64,000 nucleotides of DNA, taken from assembly GCA_016713125.1 (NCBI GenBank), contig JADJPT010000010.1, forward strand, positions 1 to 64,000. Reading direction: 5' to 3'. The translations under genes were made by a program, and so were the position numbers. Within the stretch, counting starts at the first letter, position 1, and each line of letters starts with the position of its first letter. The notes beneath the pieces were generated by a model. It was not told the origin of the DNA and searched no databases. It saw nothing but the letters and a program-made list of their open reading frames with translations. Shown in pieces: positions 56,790 through 64,000 of this stretch. The stretch is from Betaproteobacteria bacterium. Its GTDB lineage: Bacteria > Pseudomonadota > Gammaproteobacteria > Burkholderiales > SG8-39.

Positions 56790-57536
56790 ATGGACAAGCT
56801 GATCTACACCGCGATGACCGGCGCCAAGTACCTGATGGCGCGCCAGGACACCGCGGCCCAGAATCTCGCGCAGGCCAGCACCCAGGGCTATCGGGCGCAG
56901 ATCGACGCATTCCGGTCTTCGCCGGTGAACGGCGATGGCGCCAGGACGCGCGTGTTCGCGGTGGACGCCACGGTGGGCACCGACTTCACGCCCGGCGCGA
57001 TCCAGCACACCGGGCGCGACCTCGACGTGGCGATCACCGGCAGCGGCTGGATCGGCGTGCAGGGCAACGACGGCAACGAGGCCTACACGCGCTTCGGCAG
57101 TCTGGAGGTGAGCGCCGAGGGCATGCTGCAGACGCGCACCGGACTGCCGGTGATGTCGGACGGCGGCGGGCCGCTGAACGTGCCGGTCGATGCGCGCATC
57201 ACCATCGGCGAGGACGGCACGGTGTCGGCGATTCCGCTGGCCAGGCCGTCGACCGCGGTGGCCATCGTCGGGCGCATCAAGCTGGCCAATCCGGAGCAAG
57301 CCAGTCTGGTGCGCGGCGGCGACGGATTGTTCCGCACGCGTGACGGCGACCCCGCGCCGGCCGACCCGGCGGTGCGCATCACCGCGCAGGCGGTGGAGGG
57401 CAGCAACGTGAATACGGTCGAAGCCATGGTTTCCATGATCGGCGTGGCTCGCCAGTTCGAAATGCAGATGAAGATGCTCGCCAACGCCGAGGAGAACGCC
57501 CGCCAGGCGTCCAAGCTCCTCTCGAGCGGCGGCTGA
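56790..57536 (+). CDS. flgF: Flagellar rod protein FlgF
   Basis: A 248-residue proximal rod protein. [20 protein letters not shown] with [20 protein letters not shown] is the FlgF-type start, and [20 protein letters not shown] with [12 protein letters not shown] the end. It is between flgE and flgG as usual. Confidence 0.97.
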   Translation: MDKLIYTAMTGAKYLMARQDTAAQNLAQASTQGYRAQIDAFRSSPVNGDGARTRVFAVDATVGTDFTPGAIQHTGRDLDVAITGSGWIGVQGNDGNEAYTRFGSLEVSAEGMLQTRTGLPVMSDGGGPLNVPVDARITIGEDGTVSAIPLARPSTAVAIVGRIKLANPEQASLVRGGDGLFRTRDGDPAPADPAVRITAQAVEGSNVNTVEAMVSMIGVARQFEMQMKMLANAEENARQASKLLSSGG

Positions 57537-57562
57537 GCCAAGACAACCCTGGAGCAGACACC

Positions 57563-58345
57563 ATGATTCGCTCGTTGTGGATTTCCAAGACCGGCCTCGA
57601 CGCCCAGCAGACCAACCTGGACGTGATCGCGAACAACCTCGCCAACGTCAGTTCGAACGGATTCAAGCGTTCTCGCGCGGTATTCGAGGACATGCTGTAC
57701 CAGACGCTGCGCCAGCCCGGCGCGCAGTCCTCGCAGCAGACGCAGGTGCCGACCGGCCTGCAGGTGGGCACCGGCGTGCGCCCGGTGGCCACCGAGCGCA
57801 TCCACACGCAGGGCAATCTGCAGCAGACCGGCAATTCGCTGGACGTGGCGATCAACGGCCAGGGGTTCCTGCAGGTGCAGTTGCCCGACGGCACCACGGG
57901 CTACACGCGCGACGGCTCGTTCCATACCGACGCCCAGGGGCAGATCGTGACTTCGAACGGCTACCTGCTGCAGCCGGCGATCACCATCCCGCCGACCGCG
58001 CTGAAGGTCACCATCGGCTCGGACGGCACGGTCAGCGTCCTGAACTCCGGCAGCGTCACGCCCACCAACGTGGGCAGCATCCAGCTGGCCAACTTCATCA
58101 ACCCGGCCGGACTGCAGCCGTTGGGCCAGAACCTGTACATCGAGACTGCCGCCTCCGGCACCCCGCAGGCCAACGCGCCTGGCAGCAATGGCCTGGGCCA
58201 GCTGAACCAGGGCTATGTCGAGACTTCCAACGTCAACGTGGTCGAGGAGCTGGTGTCGATGATCCAGGCGCAGCGCGCCTACGAGATCAACTCCAAGGCC
58301 ATCCAGACCTCCGACCAGATGCTGCAGCGCCTGTCGCAGATCTGA
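57563..58345 (+). CDS. flgG: Flagellar distal rod protein FlgG
   Basis: A 260-residue distal rod subunit, the normal FlgG length. [20 protein letters not shown] with [20 protein letters not shown] at the start, [20 protein letters not shown] (the FlgG-specific stretch), and [20 protein letters not shown] with [19 protein letters not shown] at the end. Confidence 0.98.
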   Translation: MIRSLWISKTGLDAQQTNLDVIANNLANVSSNGFKRSRAVFEDMLYQTLRQPGAQSSQQTQVPTGLQVGTGVRPVATERIHTQGNLQQTGNSLDVAINGQGFLQVQLPDGTTGYTRDGSFHTDAQGQIVTSNGYLLQPAITIPPTALKVTIGSDGTVSVLNSGSVTPTNVGSIQLANFINPAGLQPLGQNLYIETAASGTPQANAPGSNGLGQLNQGYVETSNVNVVEELVSMIQAQRAYEINSKAIQTSDQMLQRLSQI

Positions 58346-58372
58346 TCCCTCACCGAACTCTTGCGAATCTAC

Positions 58373-59044
58373 ATGAACCCAGCATCCAGGCTTTGCGCCA
58401 TCGTCCTTATCGGCGTCTTCGCCGCCGGCTGTACCCCCGGGGTCAGCGTGCAGCATCCGACCACCGCGCGTCCGATGCAGCTGGCGCGCGCGCCGCAACA
58501 GAACGGCGCCATCTTCCAGGACGGGGTCTCGTACCGGCCGCTGTTCGAGGATCGCCGCGCGCGCTACGTCGGCGACACGCTGACGGTGAACATCAACGAG
58601 AAGACCAACGCCAGCAAGAACGCCGACGGCAGCGCGACGCGAAATGCCAGCGTCAATGTCGGCATCCCGGTGGTGCAGAACCTGCCGCTCAAGTCGATAC
58701 AGGGCACGACGCTCGAAGGATCCGCCGACAGCAAGCAGGAAAGCAAGGAGGCGACCTCGGCCAGCAACCTGTTCACCGGTAGCGTGACGGTGACCGTGAT
58801 CGACGTGCTGCCCAACGGCAACCTGGTGGTGTCCGGCGAGAAGCAGATCGGCATCAACAACGAAGTCGAGAAACTGCGCTTCTCCGGGGTGGTGAATCCC
58901 ATGCACATCGTGAACGGCAACCAGGTCAGCTCGACCAGCATCGCCGATGCGCGCATCGAGGTCGGTTCGCACAGCCAGGTCAAGCCCGAGCAGGTGCTGG
59001 GCTTCCTGGGCCGCTTCTTCCTGTCCTTCTTCCCGTTCCGCTGA
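58373..59044 (+). CDS. flgH: Flagellar L-ring protein FlgH
   Basis: A 223-residue outer-membrane lipoprotein. The signal peptide ends in the lipobox FAAGC, with cysteine near residue 20. GVSYRPLFEDRRARYVGDTL and TVNINEKTNASKNADG are family segments, as is the end VKPEQVLGFLGRFFLSFFPF. The ATG at 58373 gives a better signal peptide; a TTG at 58361 would add four residues. No strong ribosome site is seen for either. Confidence 0.96.
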   Translation: MNPASRLCAIVLIGVFAAGCTPGVSVQHPTTARPMQLARAPQQNGAIFQDGVSYRPLFEDRRARYVGDTLTVNINEKTNASKNADGSATRNASVNVGIPVVQNLPLKSIQGTTLEGSADSKQESKEATSASNLFTGSVTVTVIDVLPNGNLVVSGEKQIGINNEVEKLRFSGVVNPMHIVNGNQVSSTSIADARIEVGSHSQVKPEQVLGFLGRFFLSFFPFR

Positions 59045-59072
59045 GAGCCGCGGACATATTTCGGATCACGCA

Positions 59073-60182
59073 ATGAAATTCCTTCTCCTCCGCACCCTGG
59101 CGCTGATCGCCGCCCTCGGTCTCGCCGCGCCGGTTCAGGCCGAGCGCATCAAGGACCTGGCCAGCGTGCAGGGCGTGCGCTTCAACCAGCTTTCGGGCTA
59201 CGGCCTGGTGGTGGGCCTGGACGGCACCGGCGACCAGACCACCCAGACCCCGTTCACGGTGCAGAGCCTGACCACCATGCTGGGCCAGATGGGCGTCAAC
59301 CTGCCGCCCGGCACCAACCTGCAGCTGAAGAACGTCGCCGCGGTGATCGTCACCGCCATGCTGCCGCCCTTCGCCAAGCCCGGGCAGGCCATGGACGTCA
59401 CGGTGTCCTCGATGGGCAATGCCAAGAGCCTGCGCGGCGGCACGCTGCTGCTCACTCCGCTCAAGGGCGCCGACGGGCAGGTGTATGCAATGGCGCAGGG
59501 CAACCTGCTGGTGGGCGGGGCCGGTGCCTCGGCCGCCGGCAGCAAAGTGCAGATCAATCACCTGAATGCCGGCCGTGTGCCCTCGGGCGCCACAGTGGAG
59601 CGCGCCGTCGCTTCGCCCTTCGCCGAGGGCGGGCCGGTGCGCCTGGAACTGGCCTCCGGCGACTTCGGCACGGCGCAGAAGGTGGCCGAGGTGATCAACA
59701 ACCGCTTCGGCCAGGGCACGGCGCGGGCGCTGGACGGTCGCGTGGTCGATGTGCAGGCACCGGCCAGCGGCGACGAACGCATGTCCTTCATGGCCGCGCT
59801 CGAGGACCTGCCCATCGAAGCGCCCAGCGCCGCGGCCAAGGTGATCATCAATGCGCGCACCGGCTCGGTGGTCATGAACCGCGCGGTCAGCCTGGAGTCG
59901 GTGGCGGTGGCGCACGGCAACCTCTCGGTGACCATCAGCACCACGCCGGTGGTCAGCCAGCCGGCGCCGTTCTCGCCCCAGGGCCAGACCGCGGTCGGCG
60001 AGAAGGCGGACATCCAGGTCAAGAGCGACGGCGGACAGCTGATCATGCTCGAACGCGGCGCCAACCTGGCCGAGGTGGTGAAGGCGCTGAACGTCCTGGG
60101 CGCCACGCCGCAGGACCTGCTCGCCATCCTGCAGGCCATGAAGGCCGCCGGCGCGCTGCGCGCCGAACTGGAGATCATCTGA
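59073..60182 (+). CDS. flgI: Flagellar P-ring protein FlgI
   Basis: A 369-residue periplasmic protein with a Sec signal peptide (FLLLRTLALIAALGLAAPVQ then AERIKD). GVRFNQLSGYGLVVGLDGTG is the FlgI signature, with MLGQMGVNLPPGTNLQLKNV and LERGANLAEVVKALNVLGAT near the end. FlgA, its chaperone, is encoded at 53025. ATG 59073 is supported by the signal peptide. Confidence 0.98.
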   Translation: MKFLLLRTLALIAALGLAAPVQAERIKDLASVQGVRFNQLSGYGLVVGLDGTGDQTTQTPFTVQSLTTMLGQMGVNLPPGTNLQLKNVAAVIVTAMLPPFAKPGQAMDVTVSSMGNAKSLRGGTLLLTPLKGADGQVYAMAQGNLLVGGAGASAAGSKVQINHLNAGRVPSGATVERAVASPFAEGGPVRLELASGDFGTAQKVAEVINNRFGQGTARALDGRVVDVQAPASGDERMSFMAALEDLPIEAPSAAAKVIINARTGSVVMNRAVSLESVAVAHGNLSVTISTTPVVSQPAPFSPQGQTAVGEKADIQVKSDGGQLIMLERGANLAEVVKALNVLGATPQDLLAILQAMKAAGALRAELEII

Positions 60183-60184
60183 CC

Positions 60185-61141
60185 GTGGTCGCACCGCTTT
60201 CCGCCGCTTCGGCGCGCGACGCGGGCGCACTCGCCAGCGACGCCCGGGCGCTCGACAGCCTGCGCATGCAGGCCAAGAACGATCCGGACAAGGCGCTCAA
60301 GCAGGCCGCCAGCCAGTTCGAGGCGCTGTTCATGCAGATGTTGCTGAAGAGCATGCGCGACGCGGTGCCGCAGTACGACAACCTGTCCAGCGACGCCGGT
60401 CGCACCTACACCGGCATGCTCGACCAGCAGATGTCGCAGACGCTGAGTTCCGGCGCCGGCGGCAAGGGCCTGGGACTGGCCGACCTGATGCTCAAGCAGC
60501 TCTCGCGCAATCGCGCGCCGCAGGCTCCCAAAGCCGGCGAGGGCGCGGAGCAGGGCGCGGCGGTGGGCGCGACCTCGCCGGCGGCCGGCCTGCGCAAGTT
60601 CGAGCGCGCGCTGGGCGTGGGCGCCGGCGCCGCGCCCGGTGCAGGGCAGGGAACAGCCGCCCCGTCGCCCACGGCGCAGAAGTTCGTCGACACCATGCTG
60701 CCGCATGCCGCGCAGGCCAGCCGCGAGAGCGGTGTGCCGGCACGCTTCATCCTCGGCCAGGCGGCACTGGAGTCGGGATGGGGGAAATCCGAGATCCGTG
60801 GCGCCGACGGTACCAACAGCCACAACCTGTTCGGCATCAAGGCCACCGGCGGCTGGAGCGGCAAGACGGTCAGCGTGACCACCACCGAGTACGTGAACGG
60901 CCAGCCCAGAAAGCAGGTGGAGAAGTTTCGCGCCTACGACTCCTATACGGAGGGCTTTCGCGACTATGCCAGGCTGATCGCCAACAACCCGCGCTATGCG
61001 GCGGCCGTGAAGCCGGGCAACGACGCCGCGGGCTTCGCCCAGGGATTGGCGCGCGGCGGCTACGCCACCGACCCGGAGTACGCGGCCAAACTCACCCGCG
61101 TGATCAATTCCAGCCTGCTCGCGCAGCGCGGCACGGCGTGA
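60185..61141 (+). CDS. flgJ: Rod scaffold and peptidoglycan hydrolase FlgJ
   Basis: A 318-residue two-domain protein. The N-terminal rod-capping domain has ALKQAASQFEALFMQMLLKS with MRDAVPQY and TGMLDQQMSQTLSSGAGGKG. After an alanine/proline-rich linker, the glucosaminidase domain starts near residue 160: ESGVPARFILGQAALESGWG with the catalytic glutamate, then NLFGIKATGGW and FRAYDSYTEGFRDYARLIAN. It starts with GTG two bases after the flgI stop. Confidence 0.96.
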   Translation: MVAPLSAASARDAGALASDARALDSLRMQAKNDPDKALKQAASQFEALFMQMLLKSMRDAVPQYDNLSSDAGRTYTGMLDQQMSQTLSSGAGGKGLGLADLMLKQLSRNRAPQAPKAGEGAEQGAAVGATSPAAGLRKFERALGVGAGAAPGAGQGTAAPSPTAQKFVDTMLPHAAQASRESGVPARFILGQAALESGWGKSEIRGADGTNSHNLFGIKATGGWSGKTVSVTTTEYVNGQPRKQVEKFRAYDSYTEGFRDYARLIANNPRYAAAVKPGNDAAGFAQGLARGGYATDPEYAAKLTRVINSSLLAQRGTA

Positions 61142-61151
61142 GCACCCCCCG

Positions 61152-61179
61152 CTACGTTTCCGCGGATAGCGGCCGATAA
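61152..61179 (+). promoter_or_regulatory. Probable sigma-28 promoter of flgK
   Basis: GCCGATAA (61172-61179) is a perfect -10; CTAC (61152-61155) 16 bases before is a weak -35. The spacer starts GTTTCCGC, the same as in the fliC promoter. It lies 13 bases before the flgK ATG, so the message would have a very short leader. Confidence 0.5.
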
Positions 61180-61191
61180 GGACGACACAGC

Positions 61192-63123
61192 ATGGCAAAC
61201 AGCATCTACGGCATCGGCACCAGCGCACTGAGCGCCGCACAGGCGGGGCTGCTGACGGCCGGTCACAACATCTCCAACGCCAATACCGAGGGCTACAGCA
61301 GGCAGCGTGTCGGCCAGGCCTCCAACGTCCCGCTGTACTCCGGCGGCGCCTGGCTGGGACAGGGTGTGCACACCGAATCGATCCGCCGCCAGTATGACGA
61401 CCTGCTGGCCGGCGAACTGCGCACCGCGCAAGCCCAGGCCGGCCATTCGCAGGCCTACCTGAACCAGTTGCAGAGCATCGACAGCCTGCTGGCCGACCCC
61501 CTGTCCGGGCTGTCGCCCTCGATCGACGAGTTCTTCGCCGGCGTGCACGACGTGGCCTCGCGCCCTTCGGACGCGGCGGCACGGCAGAACCTGTTGTCGG
61601 CCGCGCAGGCCCTGGTCGGGCGCTTCGACGAACTCGACGCCCAGCTCGCCAGCCTGCGCTCCGGCACCAACATGCGCATCGCCTCGGCGGTGGGTGAAAT
61701 CAACTCGCTGAGCGATCAGATCTCGCTGCTCAACCGCCAGATCCTGGCGTCCGCCTCCGGCACCCCGGGCGCTCAAATGCCGAACGACCTGCTCGATCAG
61801 CGCGACACCCTGGTATCGCAGCTCTCGCAGCAGGCGCGCATTTCCGTGGTGAGTTCGTCCAACGGCAACTACAACGTGTTCCTGGCCAACGGTCAGGCGC
61901 TGGTGCTCGACGACAAGGCGCAGCCGCTGACGGTGCGCCCCGATCCGCTGGATGCCGAGAACGTGCAGGTCGGGCTGCAGACCAGCAGCGGCCTGGTGCC
62001 GTTTCGCTCCACCGACCTCGACGGCGGCACGCTGGGCGGCATGCTGGCGTTCCGCGACGAGATACTGGCCAGCACGCAGAACTCGCTCGGTCGCATCGCT
62101 CTCGCCCTCGGCACCACGGTCAACGAACAGCAGGCGCTGGGCCTGGACCTGCGCGGCATCGCGGGCACGGACATGTTCTCGCTCGGCTCGCCCCAGGTGC
62201 TGACCACCAGCAGCGCGGTGTTGAGCGTGGACATCGCCGACACTTCGGCGCTCACGGTGAGCGACTACCGCCTGCGCTACGACGGCACCAACTACACGCT
62301 GACGCGCCTCAACGACGGCGTGACCACGACTTTCGCGGGATTTCCGCAGTCCATCGACGGGCTGACGCTGGACATGGCCGCGGCGCCTGCGCCGGCGGTC
62401 AACGACAGCTTCCTGATCCAGCCCACCCGCAGCGGCGCGAGCGCGCTGGGCGTGCTGTTCGCAGATCCGGCACGCCTCGCGGCGGCTTCACCGGTGCGCA
62501 CCACGGCGAGCATGTCGAACACGGGGACCGGAGCCATCAGTTCGGGCCGCGTCGACGCCGGTTACCCGGCCACGCCGCTGGGCGCCGCGCTGACCCTGAG
62601 CTACAGCACGGCAACCGGAACGTTGAGCGGCTTCCCCGTCGCCGCGCCGGTCACCGTGACGGTCAACGGCACCGCCACCACCTACGCCGCCGGTGCGCCG
62701 GTGCCCTACACCTCCGGGGCGACTTTCGCCTGGAACGGCATCGAGATCGAGATCTCCGGGACGCCCGCCAACGGCGACAGCTTCGGCGTGGCGCCCAACA
62801 CCAACGCGGTCGGCGACAACCGCAACATGCTGGCGATGGCGGCGCTGCAGACCGGTGGGCTGATTGGCGGCAACACGCTGCAGCAGTCCTACGGCCAGCT
62901 GGTAAGCGTGATCGGCAACAAGACGCGCGAGGTGCAGGTGGCGGCCGAGTCGCAATACAACCTGGTCACCCAGGTGCGCGCCACCCGCGAGAGCGTCTCG
63001 GGCGTCAACCTCGACGAGGAGGCCGCCGACCTGCTGCGCTTCCAGCAGGCCTACCAGGCGGCCGGCAAGCTGATCGGGGTGGCGCAGTCGATGTTCGAAA
63101 CCATACTCGGCCTGGGCCGCTAG
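61192..63123 (+). CDS. flgK: Hook-filament junction protein FlgK (HAP1)
   Basis: A 643-residue protein. YGIGTSALSAAQAGLLTAGH with NISNANTEGYSRQRV at the start, RQYDDLLAGELRTAQAQAGH and SGVNLDEEAADLLRFQQAYQ with AAGKLIGVAQSMFETILGL at the end are typical. The middle is variable, Ser/Thr/Ala-rich. FlgN is its chaperone. It is followed by flgL 10 bases on. Confidence 0.97.
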   Translation: MANSIYGIGTSALSAAQAGLLTAGHNISNANTEGYSRQRVGQASNVPLYSGGAWLGQGVHTESIRRQYDDLLAGELRTAQAQAGHSQAYLNQLQSIDSLLADPLSGLSPSIDEFFAGVHDVASRPSDAAARQNLLSAAQALVGRFDELDAQLASLRSGTNMRIASAVGEINSLSDQISLLNRQILASASGTPGAQMPNDLLDQRDTLVSQLSQQARISVVSSSNGNYNVFLANGQALVLDDKAQPLTVRPDPLDAENVQVGLQTSSGLVPFRSTDLDGGTLGGMLAFRDEILASTQNSLGRIALALGTTVNEQQALGLDLRGIAGTDMFSLGSPQVLTTSSAVLSVDIADTSALTVSDYRLRYDGTNYTLTRLNDGVTTTFAGFPQSIDGLTLDMAAAPAPAVNDSFLIQPTRSGASALGVLFADPARLAAASPVRTTASMSNTGTGAISSGRVDAGYPATPLGAALTLSYSTATGTLSGFPVAAPVTVTVNGTATTYAAGAPVPYTSGATFAWNGIEIEISGTPANGDSFGVAPNTNAVGDNRNMLAMAALQTGGLIGGNTLQQSYGQLVSVIGNKTREVQVAAESQYNLVTQVRATRESVSGVNLDEEAADLLRFQQAYQAAGKLIGVAQSMFETILGLGR

Positions 63124-63133
63124 GGGAAAAGCC

Positions 63134-64000
63134 ATGCGCATCAGCACCACCTGGATCTACACGCGCGGATCCGACGCGATCTCGCGCAAGATGTCCGAAC
63201 TGTCGAGAACCCAGGAGCAGATCTCCACCAACAAGCGGGTGCTGGCACCGTCGGACGATCCGATCGCCGCAGCCAGTGCGCTGACCACCGAACAGGCGCG
63301 TTCGCTGACCGAGCAGTACGCGCGCAACCAAGGATTCGCGCAGGGCACGCTGGAACTGGCCGAGGCGACACTGTCGCAGGTCGGCGAAGCGCTGCAGGAC
63401 GTGCGCACGCTGGCGGTTGCCGCCGGAAACGGCGCGCTGTCTGCGGAGGACCGCAGGTCGCTGGCCATCGAACTGCGCGGCAAACTCGACTCCCTGCTGG
63501 GCCTGGCCAATACCCGCGATGGCGCCGGCGGTTACCTCTTTTCCGGCTATCAGGACGGTGTGCAGCCGTTCGCCAGCAGCGCCTCCGGCGTGGCCTATCA
63601 GGGCGACCAGGGCAACCGCGCGCTGCAGGTCGGCACCAACCGCCAGATCGCGGTCAGCGCCAGCGGCAACGACGTGTTCGAAGGCGCGCATGCGGGCAAC
63701 GGCAGCTTCACCGTCTCCGCCGCGGCCGGCAATACCGGCGAAGCGATCTCCGATGCGGGTCGGGTGATCAGCCCGGCCGGGATGACCGGGGACAGTTACA
63801 GGATCCGGTTCCACGTCAGCGCGGGCGTCACCACCTACGACGTGATCAACACCACCACTTCAGCGACGCTGACTTCGGGCGCCGCCTACCAGCCGGGGGC
63901 GTCCATCAATGTCGATGGCGCACAGGTGACCATCACCGGGTCGCCGGTCGGCAACGACACGTTCGACATCGCGCCAAGCACGCGCCAGAGCGCATTCAAG
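63134..64000 (+). CDS. flgL: Hook-filament junction protein FlgL (HAP3), partial
   Basis: The frame runs off the right edge after 289 codons. MRISTTWIYTRGSDAISRKM then QISTNKRVLAPSDDPIAAAS is the flagellin-like N-terminus of FlgL, and GKLDSLLGLANTRDGAGGYL with FSGYQDG is the FlgL signature. The C-terminal helices lie outside. GGGG with AAAAG precedes the ATG. Confidence 0.96.
   Translation, partial: MRISTTWIYTRGSDAISRKMSELSRTQEQISTNKRVLAPSDDPIAAASALTTEQARSLTEQYARNQGFAQGTLELAEATLSQVGEALQDVRTLAVAAGNGALSAEDRRSLAIELRGKLDSLLGLANTRDGAGGYLFSGYQDGVQPFASSASGVAYQGDQGNRALQVGTNRQIAVSASGNDVFEGAHAGNGSFTVSAAAGNTGEAISDAGRVISPAGMTGDSYRIRFHVSAGVTTYDVINTTTSATLTSGAAYQPGASINVDGAQVTITGSPVGNDTFDIAPSTRQSAFK

Overview
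The window is GC-rich chromosomal DNA from a motile betaproteobacterium, probably near Rhodocyclales or Nitrosomonadales. The evidence is gene order and gene content. The run hfq-hflX-hflK-hflC-DUF2065-hisZ-purA, the FlhD/FlhC master regulator, CheZ, and a single very large flagellar locus occur together. The genus cannot be fixed from sequence alone. No phage, IS element, CRISPR array, rRNA or tRNA was recognised.

Layout. 1-5 kb (minus strand): a winged-helix/TPR-like regulator running off the left edge, a UGT-like glycosyltransferase and a secreted M1 aminopeptidase. 5-7 kb: a two-CBS protein, an amidohydrolase and a small lipoprotein. 7-15 kb (plus strand): aroC, a membrane HExxH protein, hfq, hflX, hflK, hflC, a DUF2065 protein, hisZ and purA. 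15-17 kb: a DUF2306 membrane protein, a TfoX C-terminal-domain protein and a glutathione S-transferase.

17 kb to the right edge is flagellar and chemotaxis DNA. fliFGHIJKLMNOPQR is read leftward, with fliE divergent. flaG-fliD-fliS-fliT, a second FliK-like gene, a truncated FlhB-like gene and ycgR form another leftward run, with fliC just upstream of it. flhDC and motAB-cheV-cheY-cheZ-cheA-mcp are read rightward. flhB-flhA-flhF-flhG-fliA follows. A guanidine exporter gene (sugE/gdx) with a guanidine-II riboswitch and a methyltransferase interrupt the locus. flgN-flgM and flgA are read leftward and flgBCDEFGHIJKL rightward; flgL runs off the right edge.

Regulatory logic visible in the sequence. 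Four sites share the pattern GCGAATAAGSC-N11-GYCTATTYSSGG and lie 21-25 bases from -10-like hexamers for fliL, fliE/fliF, flhB and flgA/flgB. They are good candidates for FlhD4C2 boxes. Sigma-28 promoters (TAAA-N15/16-GCCGATAA type) stand before fliC, motA, flgM and, more weakly, flgK. This gives a three-tier scheme: FlhDC, then export apparatus/basal body/FliA, then filament, motor, chemotaxis and FlgM.

Six genes (the left-edge regulator, fliF, the second fliK-like gene, fliD, cheZ and flgN) are each broken by one apparent single-base insertion or deletion, several in short G/C runs. Because the two halves of each protein are otherwise well conserved, these look like consensus errors in a draft assembly. 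They are annotated here as whole genes with a frameshift. A family of about 75-bp intergenic double-hairpin repeats occurs at least four times.
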